This document shows, one piece after another, positions 1-11,031 of a DNA stretch of 64,000 nucleotides. The notes beneath the pieces were generated by a model. The model was not told where the DNA came from. It ran no database searches and saw only the letters and a program-made list of their open reading frames with translations. Location of the stretch: NCBI GenBank assembly GCA_002633005.1, contig NMRA01000009.1, forward strand, positions 166,654-230,653, read 5' to 3'. The stretch is from Phoronis australis (taxonomy: Eukaryota > Phoronida > Phoronidae). Both the position numbers and the translations under genes were made by a program. Position 1 is the stretch's first letter, and each line of letters begins with the position of its first letter.

Positions 1-1979
1 AACATTCGGACATTCCCACTGGTTGGAAAATACCATTTGGACACTCCAAACAGAATAAGTATACTATTCCATCTAAATAGAAATACGCTTGGCGCTGCAG
101 AAAATGAGACTATATCAATGCATTCTACACAAGTTATTTTTTGACTATCGTATTCGCCTTACTAAGCGCCCGGGGCACTTAGAAAAGTTCGCTTCAGGAA
201 GGGGGGCGCTTACTATAGCCCAAAAGTGGTTGAAACTTGGTCTCCGAAATGGGTGAAATCGTAAGCTAGAATTCATCAAAGTTACACTCTGTGATGCATC
301 TGTAACCAATGACAGAGTTTCTACAAAATTGCAGTACATTACTATCAAACTTTGTTGTTAAATTACAAGCATTTTTCAGAAAATCCCACTGTCAAAAAAT
401 TGCCGGCTGATGCGTCGCTGCCTCGCGATCGCGGATAGGTCAACTTGAATTCTTGGGTAAAAATATAGTTTTGACTCGACAAATTACTTGAGGTCCACCT
501 TAAGTTTTCAAAATAGCGTTCCTAAGATTTCTAAGTTCCTGTGGAGTCGGGATTAACAGCATATTAAGTCCAAATCTGCACTAGATCGTACTCCGCAACA
601 GAGAAAAATCTCTGGACGAACACACAAGTTGTTGTCATGTGATGTTTGTTTTGAAGTTCGTCTGCGTATTGTGTGAGTGAGCGAGCCCGTGCGTGTCATC
701 CGATGGGAGTTCATTTGCCAGTAACGATCTAGGTGTTCGTAACTAAGGTAATTAAAGCAGAACATGTTTTATTTAGCACTTGTTGATCAAAAAAAACGTT
801 CGAGAATTGTTTTGATAAGGCCGATGTCATTGAGTCGCCAGGTGACTGGTTGCGTGACAGTCTTAACAGTTATTTTTCTGGAGATTCCGGGGTCTAAGGG
901 TGCGGAAGTGTTCACTATAGTGCGTCATTTTGCCTTTAACAACACCAATTACGACTAATTTAATAATTCCCCCTAAAAATAACGCAAATGTTTTTTACTG
1001 TATTAGAAACTCTTGGAAATAATGCCCAGTATTTATTTTTTGCTGTTGCTAAGCTACCCGTTTCATGAATAGATAATTCCCGAAGACTAATCTACAATGA
1101 CAGGTACTTGTCAGTTGTGCGCGCTTCGTGGCCAGATGTTTTTAACTGAACAAAGTTCAAGTTTTTATTAGTCTTCGATTTGTGCTTGCATTCTTTTTGA
1201 AGCCCGGTGGAAGTTAGAAGTGTATAGTCACGGCTAAATATGGATATAGCGGCGAGGCTGGTGGTCTACAAATTCCGCGCACAATGATTTTTTCAGGACT
1301 GTCTGTTCTTATTGATAAATTGAAGACATTACTATAGAATTTTAGAACTGTAGGAAAGGCATTTTTCGCATGTACTAAGCGTTCATGGACTGGGCGCTTA
1401 TTTTAGCAAAGTCTGAAAACGCATGGGGGGCGCTTATAGGGGCATGGGTGCTTATTAGAGCGAAGGTGGTAATACAAGATAATGAGGCATTAAATAAAAC
1501 AGCAAAATGAATAACTGTACATTTCCTGCTCATTCTTGGCCCAATTGTTCCTGACATTATGTCCAAACTGAGGCATGCACACAGATAGCCATGCCTGTCA
1601 TTCATTATCCCTTAGTAGGGTTACTCTCCTTCAGAGGTGATACTGTGATAGAGAGTATTCATTCTCTGGAACCAAGGAAGCAGGATGTTGTATACTTTCA
1701 GCAGTTTCATTCCCTACAGCCCACTCAGGTTCAAAGGTTGTGCTTTTGTGCAGAGCCCAGTTTTCAAAGCAAAACATCACACATCGTGCCAGTTGAATAA
1801 CTCAGTATTGTCAAAAGCAATAGTGTCCACAGCGTTCGCAACATGACGCAGGACAATCCTCAGCTCCTTAAAACAAGTCACAGGCAGAGATGAAAGTCCA
1901 CCCACGAAAAGGGCAAAACATCACTCGTGTGAGCAGAAGACAAAGGAATTTTAATTAGAATTTGTTTAACTGCAATTAC
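1..1979. other. VTI1A intron, left edge
   Basis: No coding exon is recognised. It contains the degenerate TIR-like repeat at about 144-1480 described separately. The rest (1480-1979) shows no structure I can name. Confidence 0.5.
144..1480. mobile_element. Degenerate DNA-transposon remnant with AAGCGCCC subterminal repeats
   Basis: At 147-190 the plus strand reads TATTCGCCTTACTAAGCGCC. At about 1375-1475 the opposite orientation appears repeatedly (GGGCGCTTATTT, GGGGGCGCTTATAG, GGTGCTTATTAGAGCGAA). These are imperfect inverted ends with internal GCGCCC/GGGCGC repeats. The style is like the better preserved element at 32223-34643. No transposase ORF is present. Confidence 0.4.
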
Positions 1980-2090
1980 CAAGTCTTTTTCTAAGTTAGC
2001 TAGTTCATTGCGGTAACTCTTTAATCTTGTGAAGTATTTCTGTCTGTCAGTGGCAGGAACCTCTCTGGCTTCCAGCTCCATCTGTTCCAG
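1980..2090 (-). CDS. VTI1A: VTI1A coding exon 3
   Basis: The acceptor TTTTACAG precedes 2090. The exon encodes 37 residues (LEQMELEARE...LEKDL) and ends in phase 0 at a GTAATT donor. It forms the later part of the Habc three-helix region. No further VTI1A exon is recognisable in 1-1979. Confidence 0.9.
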
Positions 2091-5000
2091 CTGTAAAATA
2101 GTGTTACACAATTATAACAACACGCGACTACTTTGGTAATATCAAATAATAGGGCCTTCCCAGATTACACAGCGATAAAACTTTCCTTTGTCCTGGAGGT
2201 AAGAAAGTGATGTTTTCATTGGAATGCAAGGAACATTCTCAAGAGCCATGTTGGAAACCAGAGGTGTATGGCCGAGGAAATATTCCCGATTGCAACCGTT
2301 TATTATAATTACCGAAATTGAAAAGGTATCTTCAAGAAAAAGGATTCTGTTCCCTTCAAAATTAACCTGACCAACTTGTTTTATCCACTTGCTCCACATT
2401 TTCTTGTCTTTAATTGATGTCGAGAATGCAACACACTTAACATCACAGACCCATGGATTTGTCAAGCTTATCCAACTTTCACCATACAAGTTGCAGCCCA
2501 CAACACAGCAGCAATACTTTTTTGGCATTGGAAGGACAGAGTAATGCAACGGAGAAAAACTTTTAAAGAATATGACAACAAAGAACATGTGGAACACCAA
2601 TGGTGCAAAAATGAGGCTACAACAATGCTCGACAGACAGTGTGGCATTGTGGGTAAATACAGTGTCGCTGTGTAATCTGGAATGGTCCTACTGCGACACT
2701 GGACTGTTTGACAATGTATCTTGTCTACATATTTGATTTGAGTATATTAAAGGTATAATGAACTCACTTGCTGTCAAAAACCTTTGATTTACTCCACTCA
2801 TTATACACTTGAGCCCAGTTTGTTCTTCGTTCACATCAGAAGTGATTTCTTGGAAAGAACTGCTGATTCATTTTAATATTGTTTTAGAACAGTTTCACAA
2901 AGTTGGCTTACAACCTGCCTGGTCATTGTTTGTGTTGATAGCGTTGTGGACAATGTAACAAGTAGTGTAGTATTCCATCTGGTGTGAATAGTTCACACTC
3001 GAGTCTACGGCCCAGACATACTGCTGTTGGCCCTTATAATGACTTGCAACTTATTGAGTCTGAACTTAAGCATTAATAAAAAAAACAGTTTTGATTCCCA
3101 AGTTCACGACTCATTTCTAATCTGAGGAAGTGATATCACTTTCATAACACTGTGTGGTCTAAATTAAAAGTAATTTTTTCACAGGAGCTGAAGACCTCCT
3201 GACATTTTTGTATGAATTCAATTGAGAATCTCAATAGAAATGAAGGTTGTGGGCTTTTCAATCAAACTTGAATTGGCCAAATGCATGTGAGACTTTTACT
3301 TTTCTCTTAATCAAACATGCCTTCTCCTTGTCCGATTCACTGGCCTAATTTGGCAGGACACATTGGCATCCAGTCCAGTACAGAGACACCTCATCTTGTG
3401 AAAATAAAACAGTCAGGTTATGGGTTCTTCCAGGTGCCCACTAGAATTCATTGGAATCCTCTTACAAATATAGCCAGCTTCACAATCCCGTTTGCGCAAG
3501 CATTGATCTTGCAGTTATATTACTCATAGTTATCAGAGCTGGCAACTGGCGAACCAAATCATTAATAATACGATGGTATTGTATTTTGATCTCCAGTTTC
3601 ATTCTCTGCATACTGGGGAAATTGTTCAGAAATTCTGGTTGTCAGACTCAGTGTAGTGATAGGGTATAGTGCCCCCTTACTTAGAGAAGAGATGAAGTTA
3701 TTTACCGGCAAATAATTATTTCGGAGCATGTGCCCACATATTATCAGAGAGTAGATACAATGAGTGTAGTACTCGTACACTCCTTGGTAGATACAAGGAG
3801 TGTAGTACTCGTGCACTCCCTGGTAGATACAAGGAGTGTAGTACTCGTGGACTCCCTGGTAGATACAAGGAGTGTAGTACTCGTGCACTCCCTGGTAGGT
3901 ACAAGGAGTGTAGTACTCGTGCACTCCCTGGTAGCTACAAGGAGTGCAGTACTCGTGCACTCCCTGGTAGACACAAGGAGTGTAGTACTCGTGCACTCCC
4001 TGGTAGACACAAGGAGTGTAGTACTCGTGCACTCCCTGGTAGACACAAGGAGTGTAGTACTCGTGCACTCCTTGGTAGATACAAGGAGTGTAGTACTCGT
4101 ACACTCCTTGGTAGATACAAGGAGTGTAGTACTAGTACACTCCTTGGTAGATACAAGGAGTGTAGTACTCGTGCACTCCTTGGTAGATACAAGGAGTGTA
4201 GTACTCGTACACTCCTTGGTAGATACAAGGAGTGCAGTACTCGTGCACTCCCTGGTAGATACAAGGAGTGTAGTACTCGTACACTCCTTGGTAGATACAA
4301 GGAGTGTAGTACTAGTACACTCCTTGGTAGATACAAGGAGTGTAGTACTCGTGCACTCCCTGGTAGATACAAGGAGTGTAGTACTCGTACACTCCTTGGT
4401 AGATACAAGGAGTGTAGTACTCGTACACTCCTTGGTAGATACAAGGAGTGTAGTACTAGTACACTCCTTGGTAGATACAAGGAGTGTAGTACTAGTACAC
4501 TCCTTGGTAGATACAAGGAGTGTAGTACTCGTGCACTCCCTGGTAGATACAAGGAGTGTAGTACTAGTACACTCCTTGGTAGATACAAGGAGTGTAGTAC
4601 TAGTACACTCCTTGGTAGATACAAGGAGTGTAGTACTTGTGCACTCCTTGGTAGATACAAGGAGTGTAGTACTAGTACACTCCTTGGTAGATACTACTGA
4701 AGGCTGGGATAGTTTGCTTTGCTTGTATTTCAAAATGGCAAATTTTTTTACATTTTTTCCGAATCCCAAAACATGTCAAAGAGAATAATAACTTTATCAT
4801 GCACATTACCGAAAAGCACTTTGGTCGACATTTATCTCTAAAAGTACATTCTAGGGTTAAAGTTTCATGCTTCTTTCAAAATCAGCTGAGTGAAATAAAA
4901 GTTCTAAAGTTAGGTTACTAAAAATAAGCAAACCAATTGAAATTTTTGTTAAACCTATTAAAAAGATTGAAGGTAGTTTATAATAGAACTCAACACTTTT

Positions 5001-8000
5001 AGACAATGAAAGTACAAACTAGCTAAACAGTGGTTACAACTGCATAATTTGTACAAAGATAACAAACCACTTACAACTTCTTTAGCTTCCTCAATCTCAC
5101 GCTCCACATGATTGATAGCGCTGCTTTTGTCATCTGAAACAAATTTCACATCATTGGTAGATGCAAACAGAAAATTGTTAAGAAAAAACATGATACATTT
5201 CTGATTATATACAAAGCACTAATATTGTTGATTAATTTTTATGAACCACATTAAACAAACAATCATTCTCAACAAAATAACTCTCAACTTGAACAGGATT
5301 AAGGGACATTAGTGGGAAAATACTGATTTCCTGAGATCACCTACAGTGCAGAATCCAACCTTGAACCACCGCAGTCTCTGTCTAACACTCTACTGGCAGC
5401 GCTAAATCCCACTCAATAAATGGCAGAGTATTTAAAGCCTAGTTACACATCTGGTAAAATAACTGTCACTGAATGGCTGGCAAACAACAGAAGGGATGTT
5501 TAAAGAAAAAGTTTGATTACAGGAGTATTTGTTGGAGTTGGAAGGAATCAAAGACATCAACGGCCTCCAAGGTGTCTCTCTAAGCGCAAAAGGTATTTGT
5601 AACAATGTGACTTTGATGTTTCAATTAATGCGAGGCATAATTCGCGGAAAAGCTTCCAGAGTAGGAAGCTCATGTGAGAGCTTCACTGTCTCTACTGGGG
5701 CGAGCTAGAGACAGTGGTGACAGTCTAGTGTGCCAGCTGGAGATGTCACTGTCTAGTGTGCCAGCTAGAGACAGTGGTCACTGTCTAGTGTGCAAGCTAG
5801 AGACAGTGGTCACTGTCTAGTGTGCCAGTTAGAGACAGTGGTCACTGTCTAGTGTGCCAGCTGGAGACAGTGGTCACTGTCTAGTGTGCCAGCTAGAGAC
5901 AGTGGTCACTGTCTAGTGTGCCAGCTAGAGAGAGTAGTCACTGTCTAGTCTGCCAGCTAGAGACAGTGGTCACTGTCTAGTGTGCCAGCTAGAGACAGTG
6001 GTCACTGTCTAGTGTGCCACCTAGAGACAGTGGTCACTGTCTAGTGTGCCAGCTAGAGACAGTGGACACTATCTAGTGTGCCAGTTAGAGACAGTGGTCA
6101 CTGTCTAGTGTGCCAGCTGGAGACAGTGGTCACTGTCTAGTGTGCCAGCTGGAGACAGTGGTCACTGTCTAGTCTGCCAGCTAGCTGTATGAAGACAAAA
6201 GCCAAAATACAGTTAGGTACCACTGTGTGTTTAGGGCAGACAGACCTAAAATTGCGCACAGCCAGGGTAGTTCTGCTTGTCATCTCGCCATGAAACTTGT
6301 ATCAACATGTAGAGCTAAAGCCCGGATGGGGTGCATGAAAATTCTGTGAATCAACCGACACTCACCTTGCCTGTTACAGCCGTTGAATTGAAAACACTCT
6401 AATAAACATCGTTTTCTTGCGTAATTCTCTGCCTTTAGTAACAAAGAAAAGTATGTCATCTGTTTGAAAACAGTACACTCGTGACAGCCACATGCGCTAT
6501 TTCCTAAATTTTTGTGATATCTCTTGGGAGATGATGATAGCTTGGCAGCAGCCAAATTTCTTCTGAAATTCGGTTTGCTGGTATCAAAAATCTAAAAACT
6601 TATAATGAAATGAAAGCAGTTCCGATAATTTGCTGTGATATGTACGCAACTTTGAGAAAGAACAACAGTTGGTTGAAGAATCGGCGAAAAAAGAAACTCG
6701 CCAACAGGTGACGCAATATTTCATGGCACTGAAAGCTGATGCATAATAACAGTAGCAAGGCTCGCGGTAGCTGCTCACCATTGATGAATTCTGAGCGGCA
6801 CTGGCGATGGTATAGCTAAGTCCTTTCGCCAAGTTGGCGAATGCTTTCGCAACTTGACAATACAAGAGCAACGCCGAGCATTGAAATGCGCCCACAAATG
6901 CATCTCAAATGGTGTGCTTTTAGGGTCGTTTATTCAGGTCATAAAAATGGCCACTAGATGGTGCAAAAACGTACAATCCATCCGAAAACGGGAACATGTC
7001 ATTGCTTCTTTAATAGAAAGCTATACGCTAAATTTCATAGAAATCTGTCACAGAACTTCAGAGAAACAAATAAAAACAGAATAAAATGAAATTGCCACTA
7101 GGGGGCACACTGTTTATTGGATAAGCCTGAGTCATCATTTTCTATTGTTAGGTTCAGATAAATAAACTTAATAATTAATTTTAATAAAAATCCTGTAGTG
7201 GGTTTAAGAAATACAGCTATGGGCGCAAAACAAAACAAAACAAAACTACCACAAGGAGGCGCCACAGTAGTCAAAAGTTTTCATCGTCAACCGTCCTCTT
7301 CACACTGAGAACATATATGTCAATTTTCAAAACCATCCTAAGAATGATTTGGGGTAGACGCCAAAAAAACAGACTCGAAAACAGCAAAACTGACCACTAG
7401 GTGGCGCAAAATACCTTGATTCCATCCGAAAACGGGTCATCTCACCAATAGATGCCCGTATTCAAAATTTTATGAAAATCCATTGATGACCTTTGAAGAT
7501 ACAGAGGTAAACGTAAAACTAAAATTGCCAACAGGGGGCACACCGGTAGTCATATCCATCCGAAAATCGTCATCATCCGTTGTCAACATCATATAAACAC
7601 ACCTATTAAATTTAATAAAGATCCTGCTAATGGTTTAAGAGACATACCTACGGGCGCAAAAAACGACACTGCCAATAGAAGGCGCCACAGTTATCAAAGT
7701 CATCAGAAAATCATCGCCACCCGTCCACTTGATAGTAAAAAACATACATGCCAATTTTCACAATTATCCTGAAAGCGGTTTGGTTGATAGAGGGGTGGGA
7801 TCATAAACAGTAAATATGGCCACTAGGTGGCACAAACTAGGTCGAATCCATCTGAAAACAGAGAGATAGCGCCACCTCACTAACAAAAGCCTGTACACCA
7901 ATTTTTATGAAAATACGCTGAGGACCTTTGAAGATACAGAGATAAACGTAAAAAAATAAATTGCGACTAGGTGGCACACTTGTAGTCAGATCCGTCCAAA

Positions 8001-10624
8001 AGTCATCGTCGTCTGTTGTCATCATCGCATAAATGCACTTACTAAATTTAATAAACATCCTGCAAACGGTTTGGTAGATATAGCCATAGGTGAAAAAAAA
8101 CTGCCACAAGGAGGCGTCACAGTAGTCGAAGTCATCGTAAAATCATCGTCAACCGTCCTCTTAATAGTAAGAGCATACATGCCAATTTTGACAATCATGC
8201 TTAGAGCGGTTTGGTTGATGGAAGGGTGGACAGTAAAAATAGCCACTAGGTGGCGCAAACTACGTCGAATCCATCCGAAAACGGGAGGATACTGTCGTTT
8301 CACTAACAGATATCTATATACCAAATTTTGTGAAAATATATTGATGACCTTTGAAGATACAGAGGTAAACGTAAAAAACTAAAATTGCCACTAGGGGGCA
8401 CAGCGGTAGTCAGATCAGTCCGAAAGTTCGCTCATGCCGTCCCATAAAAGAAGGCAACGCATGTGCAAAATTTCATTAACATATGTCAATCGGTTTTCCA
8501 AATAGAGCAGCGGACACCAGACGGACAGAGATGACGGCATAATGCGTCCACATATAAATATGTGGCCAGATAAAAAATTAATTTCTGGAAACCTTTGCCT
8601 CACAGTCAGCTTGAATTAAGTCGCTGCAAACAACATTTGACCTTTGATTCAGAGTCCTAAAAAGAACAAGCGAATGTTCCATTTCATGTCCATCACTTCC
8701 CTGAAATGAGACATTTACTGCTACAAAATGTACAGCTGTGTGTGTGTGTGTGTGTGTGTGTGCGTGGGGGGTCAGCACTTTTGGTAATGGCAATTTCTCG
8801 CTTCATAGCAAGATCTCGTGTAGGTGCTGCCGCTTGTCTGCTAATGACAATGTCAAAACTATGAATAGAAGACTATTTTTTGGCAGAAAACGTACCCCAG
8901 TCTCTCAATAACTTTTTACACTCACTACGTGGTGTGAGCCGGTGAGATGGTATTTCAATACCACTAAACATTACCCGGCTGATGAAACTGAACTGAGTTG
9001 AGCTGTCTCAAACATGCAATAAGAACTCAAGGTTTAAACTGATTAATTTCAAATAACTTGTGTCTCTCCTAATTCATTACTAACTTTACCAATTTTCAGT
9101 GCACAATTTGTTGTGTCAAACATTAATTGAAGCTTGACATTGACAGGTTTTCTTTTCAAGGAGTAAAAGGCGCAGACAATGCCGGGAAGAATGAATTTGT
9201 TATCTATTTTTAATGTCGCAAGTGTAAAAACAGGACCCTCGGTTATCCGAGAGGAAAGGTGCGTGTGCCTTCTGAGAGAGAAATTGTTTGGGACGAGGGG
9301 AAAATTCTACCTCCCGATCACAATCAACAGCACCCCTCCACTCAAGTAGAGCTCTTTCAAATTGTGACCTTTGGGAGTTACAAAGATTTTGAACCTCGAG
9401 GGGAAGTTTTCAATCACTTGAGGGGAACTTATGGTCCTCATGAGAATTTCACATGATTTTTCAATACCTTTCAAAGAGGAATGGAGTCAACAATCGACCC
9501 CAAAATCAAGGGAATGAGGGCCCTGAAAAAGTTATAGAGAGACTAGGATGCGTTTGCATTTTGGCAGCGGCCAAAAGAAAGTAAGGTAAAGTAAATGTCA
9601 ATTTGTTACTTAATGAATTTTATATTCACTACTCTGCACAATTCAGCTTTAATTTGCAAGTCACAAGTTAAAGTTTTTGTATCTAAATGTCTTGCTCATC
9701 AAAATGTATTAGGTTGCTATATGACTTTGGAATATGGACCATTTGTATTTTTTTTCTTAAGGCAAACGTCTTTTCTTGTAGTACATTTATGAAAAGGACC
9801 TGTGCATAACATGAAAAGTAAAAAGCTCGGTCCGTGTAACTGTGTTTTTATCAAATGCAGGGGCTGGGAAAGAGAAAGTATTTGGCAAATAATTTTTTAA
9901 ACGGGCTAAAAGATTTCAGATGCTGTAGCCATGCTGGCTAATATCTTTAAAAGTCCAGCGTGAGCCTAGAGTAGAACACCAATTTTTCCAACACCGGTAA
10001 ATAATTTAGTTTAATCAACGAAGGGTGTAGTTTTTAATGACACTAATTTTGTCTTATATTTTATCTAGTCAATCTTTTACACACATCGGTGCAATGCCGC
10101 AAAGCTGTATATTTAGTTTAAAGCTTTGTGCCAAAGCTAGTTACTGTCCAGCCCCGTACAGACGGTGAAGTTCCTATACCATAGCCATAGGTCAGTATAG
10201 GAACTTCATACGCAAGCTTTTGGTGAATCGTGCCTCACCACACTGATTAAAACATCAAAGTCACAGTGACATTGCCTGTCTACGCTATATGCCGATGAGT
10301 GCCGAGTGGGGTAGATTCGAGACAAGCGACGGCGTGTCTGCATGGGCGGCGCACCATAACAGGGGCTGGGGTGGGGGGCTATACCCGGCTATAGATACTA
10401 TTACTACTAGATAGTCCCTCCCGGCCCCCACTTTTTTCAGGGCTGCGCCGTCCATGATCTGGCTCATTAATGTACGGTAAAAGTTTGATGTTAACAGTTC
10501 CCACAATCAGTATACATATAAATTTCATACCACCATTGAGATTCGGAATCCTCCCGGTTTTTGCAACGATATCAGCTGTTAGAACAGAATATTGCTGCTC
10601 ATAGGTCTCCATCAAAGTAGCCAT
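1980..10624 (-). CDS. VTI1A: VTI1A-like Qb-SNARE, N-terminal three coding exons (gene continues off left edge)
   Basis: Coding exons are 10624-10531, 5133-5075 and 2090-1980 (minus strand), joined with matching phases (94 + 59 + 111 nt = 88 codons). The peptide begins MATLMETYEQQYSVLTADIV, continues with a segment ending REIEEAKEV, and then LEQMELEAREVPATDRQKYF. This follows the N-terminal Habc region of animal VTI1A closely (human has EEAKELLEQMDLEVREIP). VTI1A is a Qb-SNARE in fusion at the trans-Golgi network and endosomes. The SNARE motif and C-terminal anchor are not in the window; the last exon here ends in phase 0 with a GTAATT donor, so the gene runs past position 1. VTI1B is less likely because its N-terminus differs strongly. 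Introns hold two large minisatellites, a THAP-like ORF and a modular repeat. The gene diverges from RPL34 across a short shared upstream region. Confidence 0.9.
2142..2528 (-). pseudogene. THAP-like zinc-finger ORF fragment
   Basis: A minus-strand ORF starting MPKKYCCCVVGCN has the look of a THAP domain N-terminus (M-x-YC-x-GC). After an insert it continues VAFSTSIKDKKMWSKWIKQV, which resembles the F-x-FP..KE-RKKW-x-I helix of the family. The expected CSxHF end and AVPTIF-like box are not seen, so the domain is incomplete. It sits inside a VTI1A intron, on the same strand as VTI1A. THAP domains are common in P-element-type transposases and in host proteins. Likely a transposon-derived remnant; a real small gene is not excluded. 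Confidence 0.4.
2529..3750. other. VTI1A intron 2, unique-looking sequence
   Basis: I see no exon, repeat array or transposon end here. Short ORFs are not supported by any recognisable motif. Confidence 0.5.
3751..4694. repeat. 36-bp minisatellite, about 26 copies, hairpin-forming unit
   Basis: The unit has a core GGAGTGTAGTACTCGTGCAC followed by TCC(C/T)TGGTAGATACAA. Each unit contains the inverted pair GGAGTG...CACTCC around GTACTCG, so every copy can fold. The period is a multiple of three, which keeps several frames open on both strands (a 352-codon plus-strand ORF and a 341-codon minus-strand ORF). Those ORFs are artefacts of the repeat. Variants CCC/CTT and CGT/AGT are interspersed along the array. 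Confidence 0.95.
4695..5074. other. VTI1A intron 2, between minisatellite and exon 2
   Basis: AT-rich intron sequence; nothing recognised. Confidence 0.5.
5075..5133 (-). CDS. VTI1A: VTI1A coding exon 2
   Basis: The acceptor TTTCAG precedes 5133. The exon gives AT of the split Asp codon, then 19 residues DKSSAINHVEREIEEAKEV, and ends at a GTAAGT donor. It is a short exon and both junctions are in phase. Confidence 0.88.
5134..5702. other. VTI1A intron 1, start
   Basis: Nothing recognised apart from ordinary AT-rich intron. Confidence 0.5.
5703..6184. repeat. 32-bp minisatellite, about 15 copies, palindromic core
   Basis: The unit is built on GACAGTGGTCACTGTC (7-bp inverted arms GACAGTG/CACTGTC) followed by TAGTGTGCCAGCTAGA. 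The first copies are irregular. This is the second hairpin-forming minisatellite in VTI1A. Confidence 0.95.
6185..6862. other. VTI1A intron 1, unassigned stretch
   Basis: Holds two minus-strand ORFs of about 90-100 codons (6280-6555, 6584-6895), rich in Cys and Ser with no recognised domain. I do not call them genes. Confidence 0.4.
6863..8565 (+). mobile_element. Modular repeat block A with 11 CTCF-like motifs
   Basis: One end reads CAAGAGCAACGCCGAGCATT and the other ends in the palindrome CACATATAAATATGTG. Inside, three module types alternate, each centred on a motif: TGGCCACTAGRTGGCGCAAA, TTGCCACTAGGGGGCACA and CTGCCACAAGGAGGCGCCAC. Motif starts lie near 6949, 7095, 7236, 7394, 7531, 7675, 7820, 7965, 8104, 8243 and 8388, i.e. 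about every 145 bp. No transposase is encoded. Blocks B, C and D are related. The family is unclassified here. Confidence 0.85.
8566..9233. other. VTI1A intron 1 with (TG)n microsatellite
   Basis: A (TG)n run occupies 8736-8763. Otherwise nothing recognised. Confidence 0.6.
9234..9540 (+). mobile_element. MITE-like repeat, copy 1
   Basis: Starts near GGACCCTCGGTTATCCGAG and ends near GGGAATGAGGGCCCTG, giving weak inverted ends (GGRCCCTC / GAGGGCCC). A second copy in the same orientation lies at 45455-45782 and shares CCTTCTSAGAG, CTACCTCCCGATCA, GCTCTTTCAAATTGT, TTTTCAATCACT and TTTTTCAATA. No coding content. Confidence 0.7.
9541..10165. other. VTI1A intron 1, unassigned
   Basis: AT-rich; no exon or repeat array recognised. 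Confidence 0.5.
10166..10208. repeat. Perfect 14-bp inverted repeat, 15-bp spacer
   Basis: Arms TGAAGTTCCTATAC and GTATAGGAACTTCA are exact reverse complements around CATAGCCATAGGTCA. It lies about 320 bp from the VTI1A first coding exon, in its first intron. The arm GTATAGGAACTTC is the same string as the 13-bp arm of the yeast FRT site, although the spacer here is 15 rather than 8 bp. I treat the match as coincidence. Confidence 0.8.
10531..10624 (-). CDS. VTI1A: VTI1A coding exon 1
   Basis: Start codon at 10624-10622 (minus). It encodes 31 residues, MATLMETYEQQ...RIPNLNG, plus one nucleotide (G) of a split Asp codon. The donor is GTATGA at 10530-10525. The initiator methionine and the LTADI stretch align with the family N-terminus. 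Confidence 0.9.
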
Positions 10625-10831
10625 TGCGAATAAAAATAACTATAGATCTAATGAATTAATCACCTGTGTTTCAATGTGTAAAAATATTCCAGAAATGACA
10701 ATAATACAATTAAATTAGGAAATTTTTATTGCAAAAATGGCTTTTTATCAAAATATTGTAATTTGTTTGGGTGAATTGCAAAATCTGTTAAAAAGTTAAT
10801 AACTTATTAATATGTCAGAACCACGAAGCTA
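10625..10831. promoter_or_regulatory. Divergent (shared) promoter region of VTI1A and RPL34
   Basis: About 200 bp separates the VTI1A start codon from the pyrimidine-rich first exon of RPL34, which point away from each other. No TATA box in a convincing position is evident. The interval is AT-rich and must hold the 5' ends of both transcripts. Start sites are inferred, not seen. Confidence 0.6.
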
Positions 10832-10868
10832 CTTCCGTCTCCGTTAAGCCTCCTTTTCAATCATCTCT
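10832..10868 (+). other. RPL34: RPL34 non-coding first exon with 5'TOP-like tract
   Basis: The sequence CTTCCGTCTCCG leads into TCCTTTTCAATCATCTCT and a consensus GTAAGT donor at 10869. Vertebrate and many invertebrate ribosomal protein mRNAs begin with C followed by pyrimidines (5'TOP) and have a short untranslated exon. The exact start nucleotide is inferred. Confidence 0.65.
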
Positions 10869-11031
10869 GTAAGTTATCGGAGTGGACATAGTTACTAGTT
10901 GTAAATCCTTCGCATCCACCTTTATTTATTTAGAATTTGATTAAAGTAATAGCATGTTCTGTTTATACAAAGACTTGCCTTTCCTATGTTTGTAATATTT
11001 TACAAAATAGACTTGTGTTTTCAGTAACAAG

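Noticed and set aside
3730-4788. 352-codon plus-strand ORF (and a 341-codon minus-strand ORF) of 12-residue repeats
   Set aside because: They arise because the 36-bp minisatellite period is a multiple of three; several frames on both strands are open at once. No start context, splice signal or domain.
5703-6184. CRISPR-like array (palindromic repeats)
   Set aside because: No unique spacers; contiguous tandem repeat in an animal intron.
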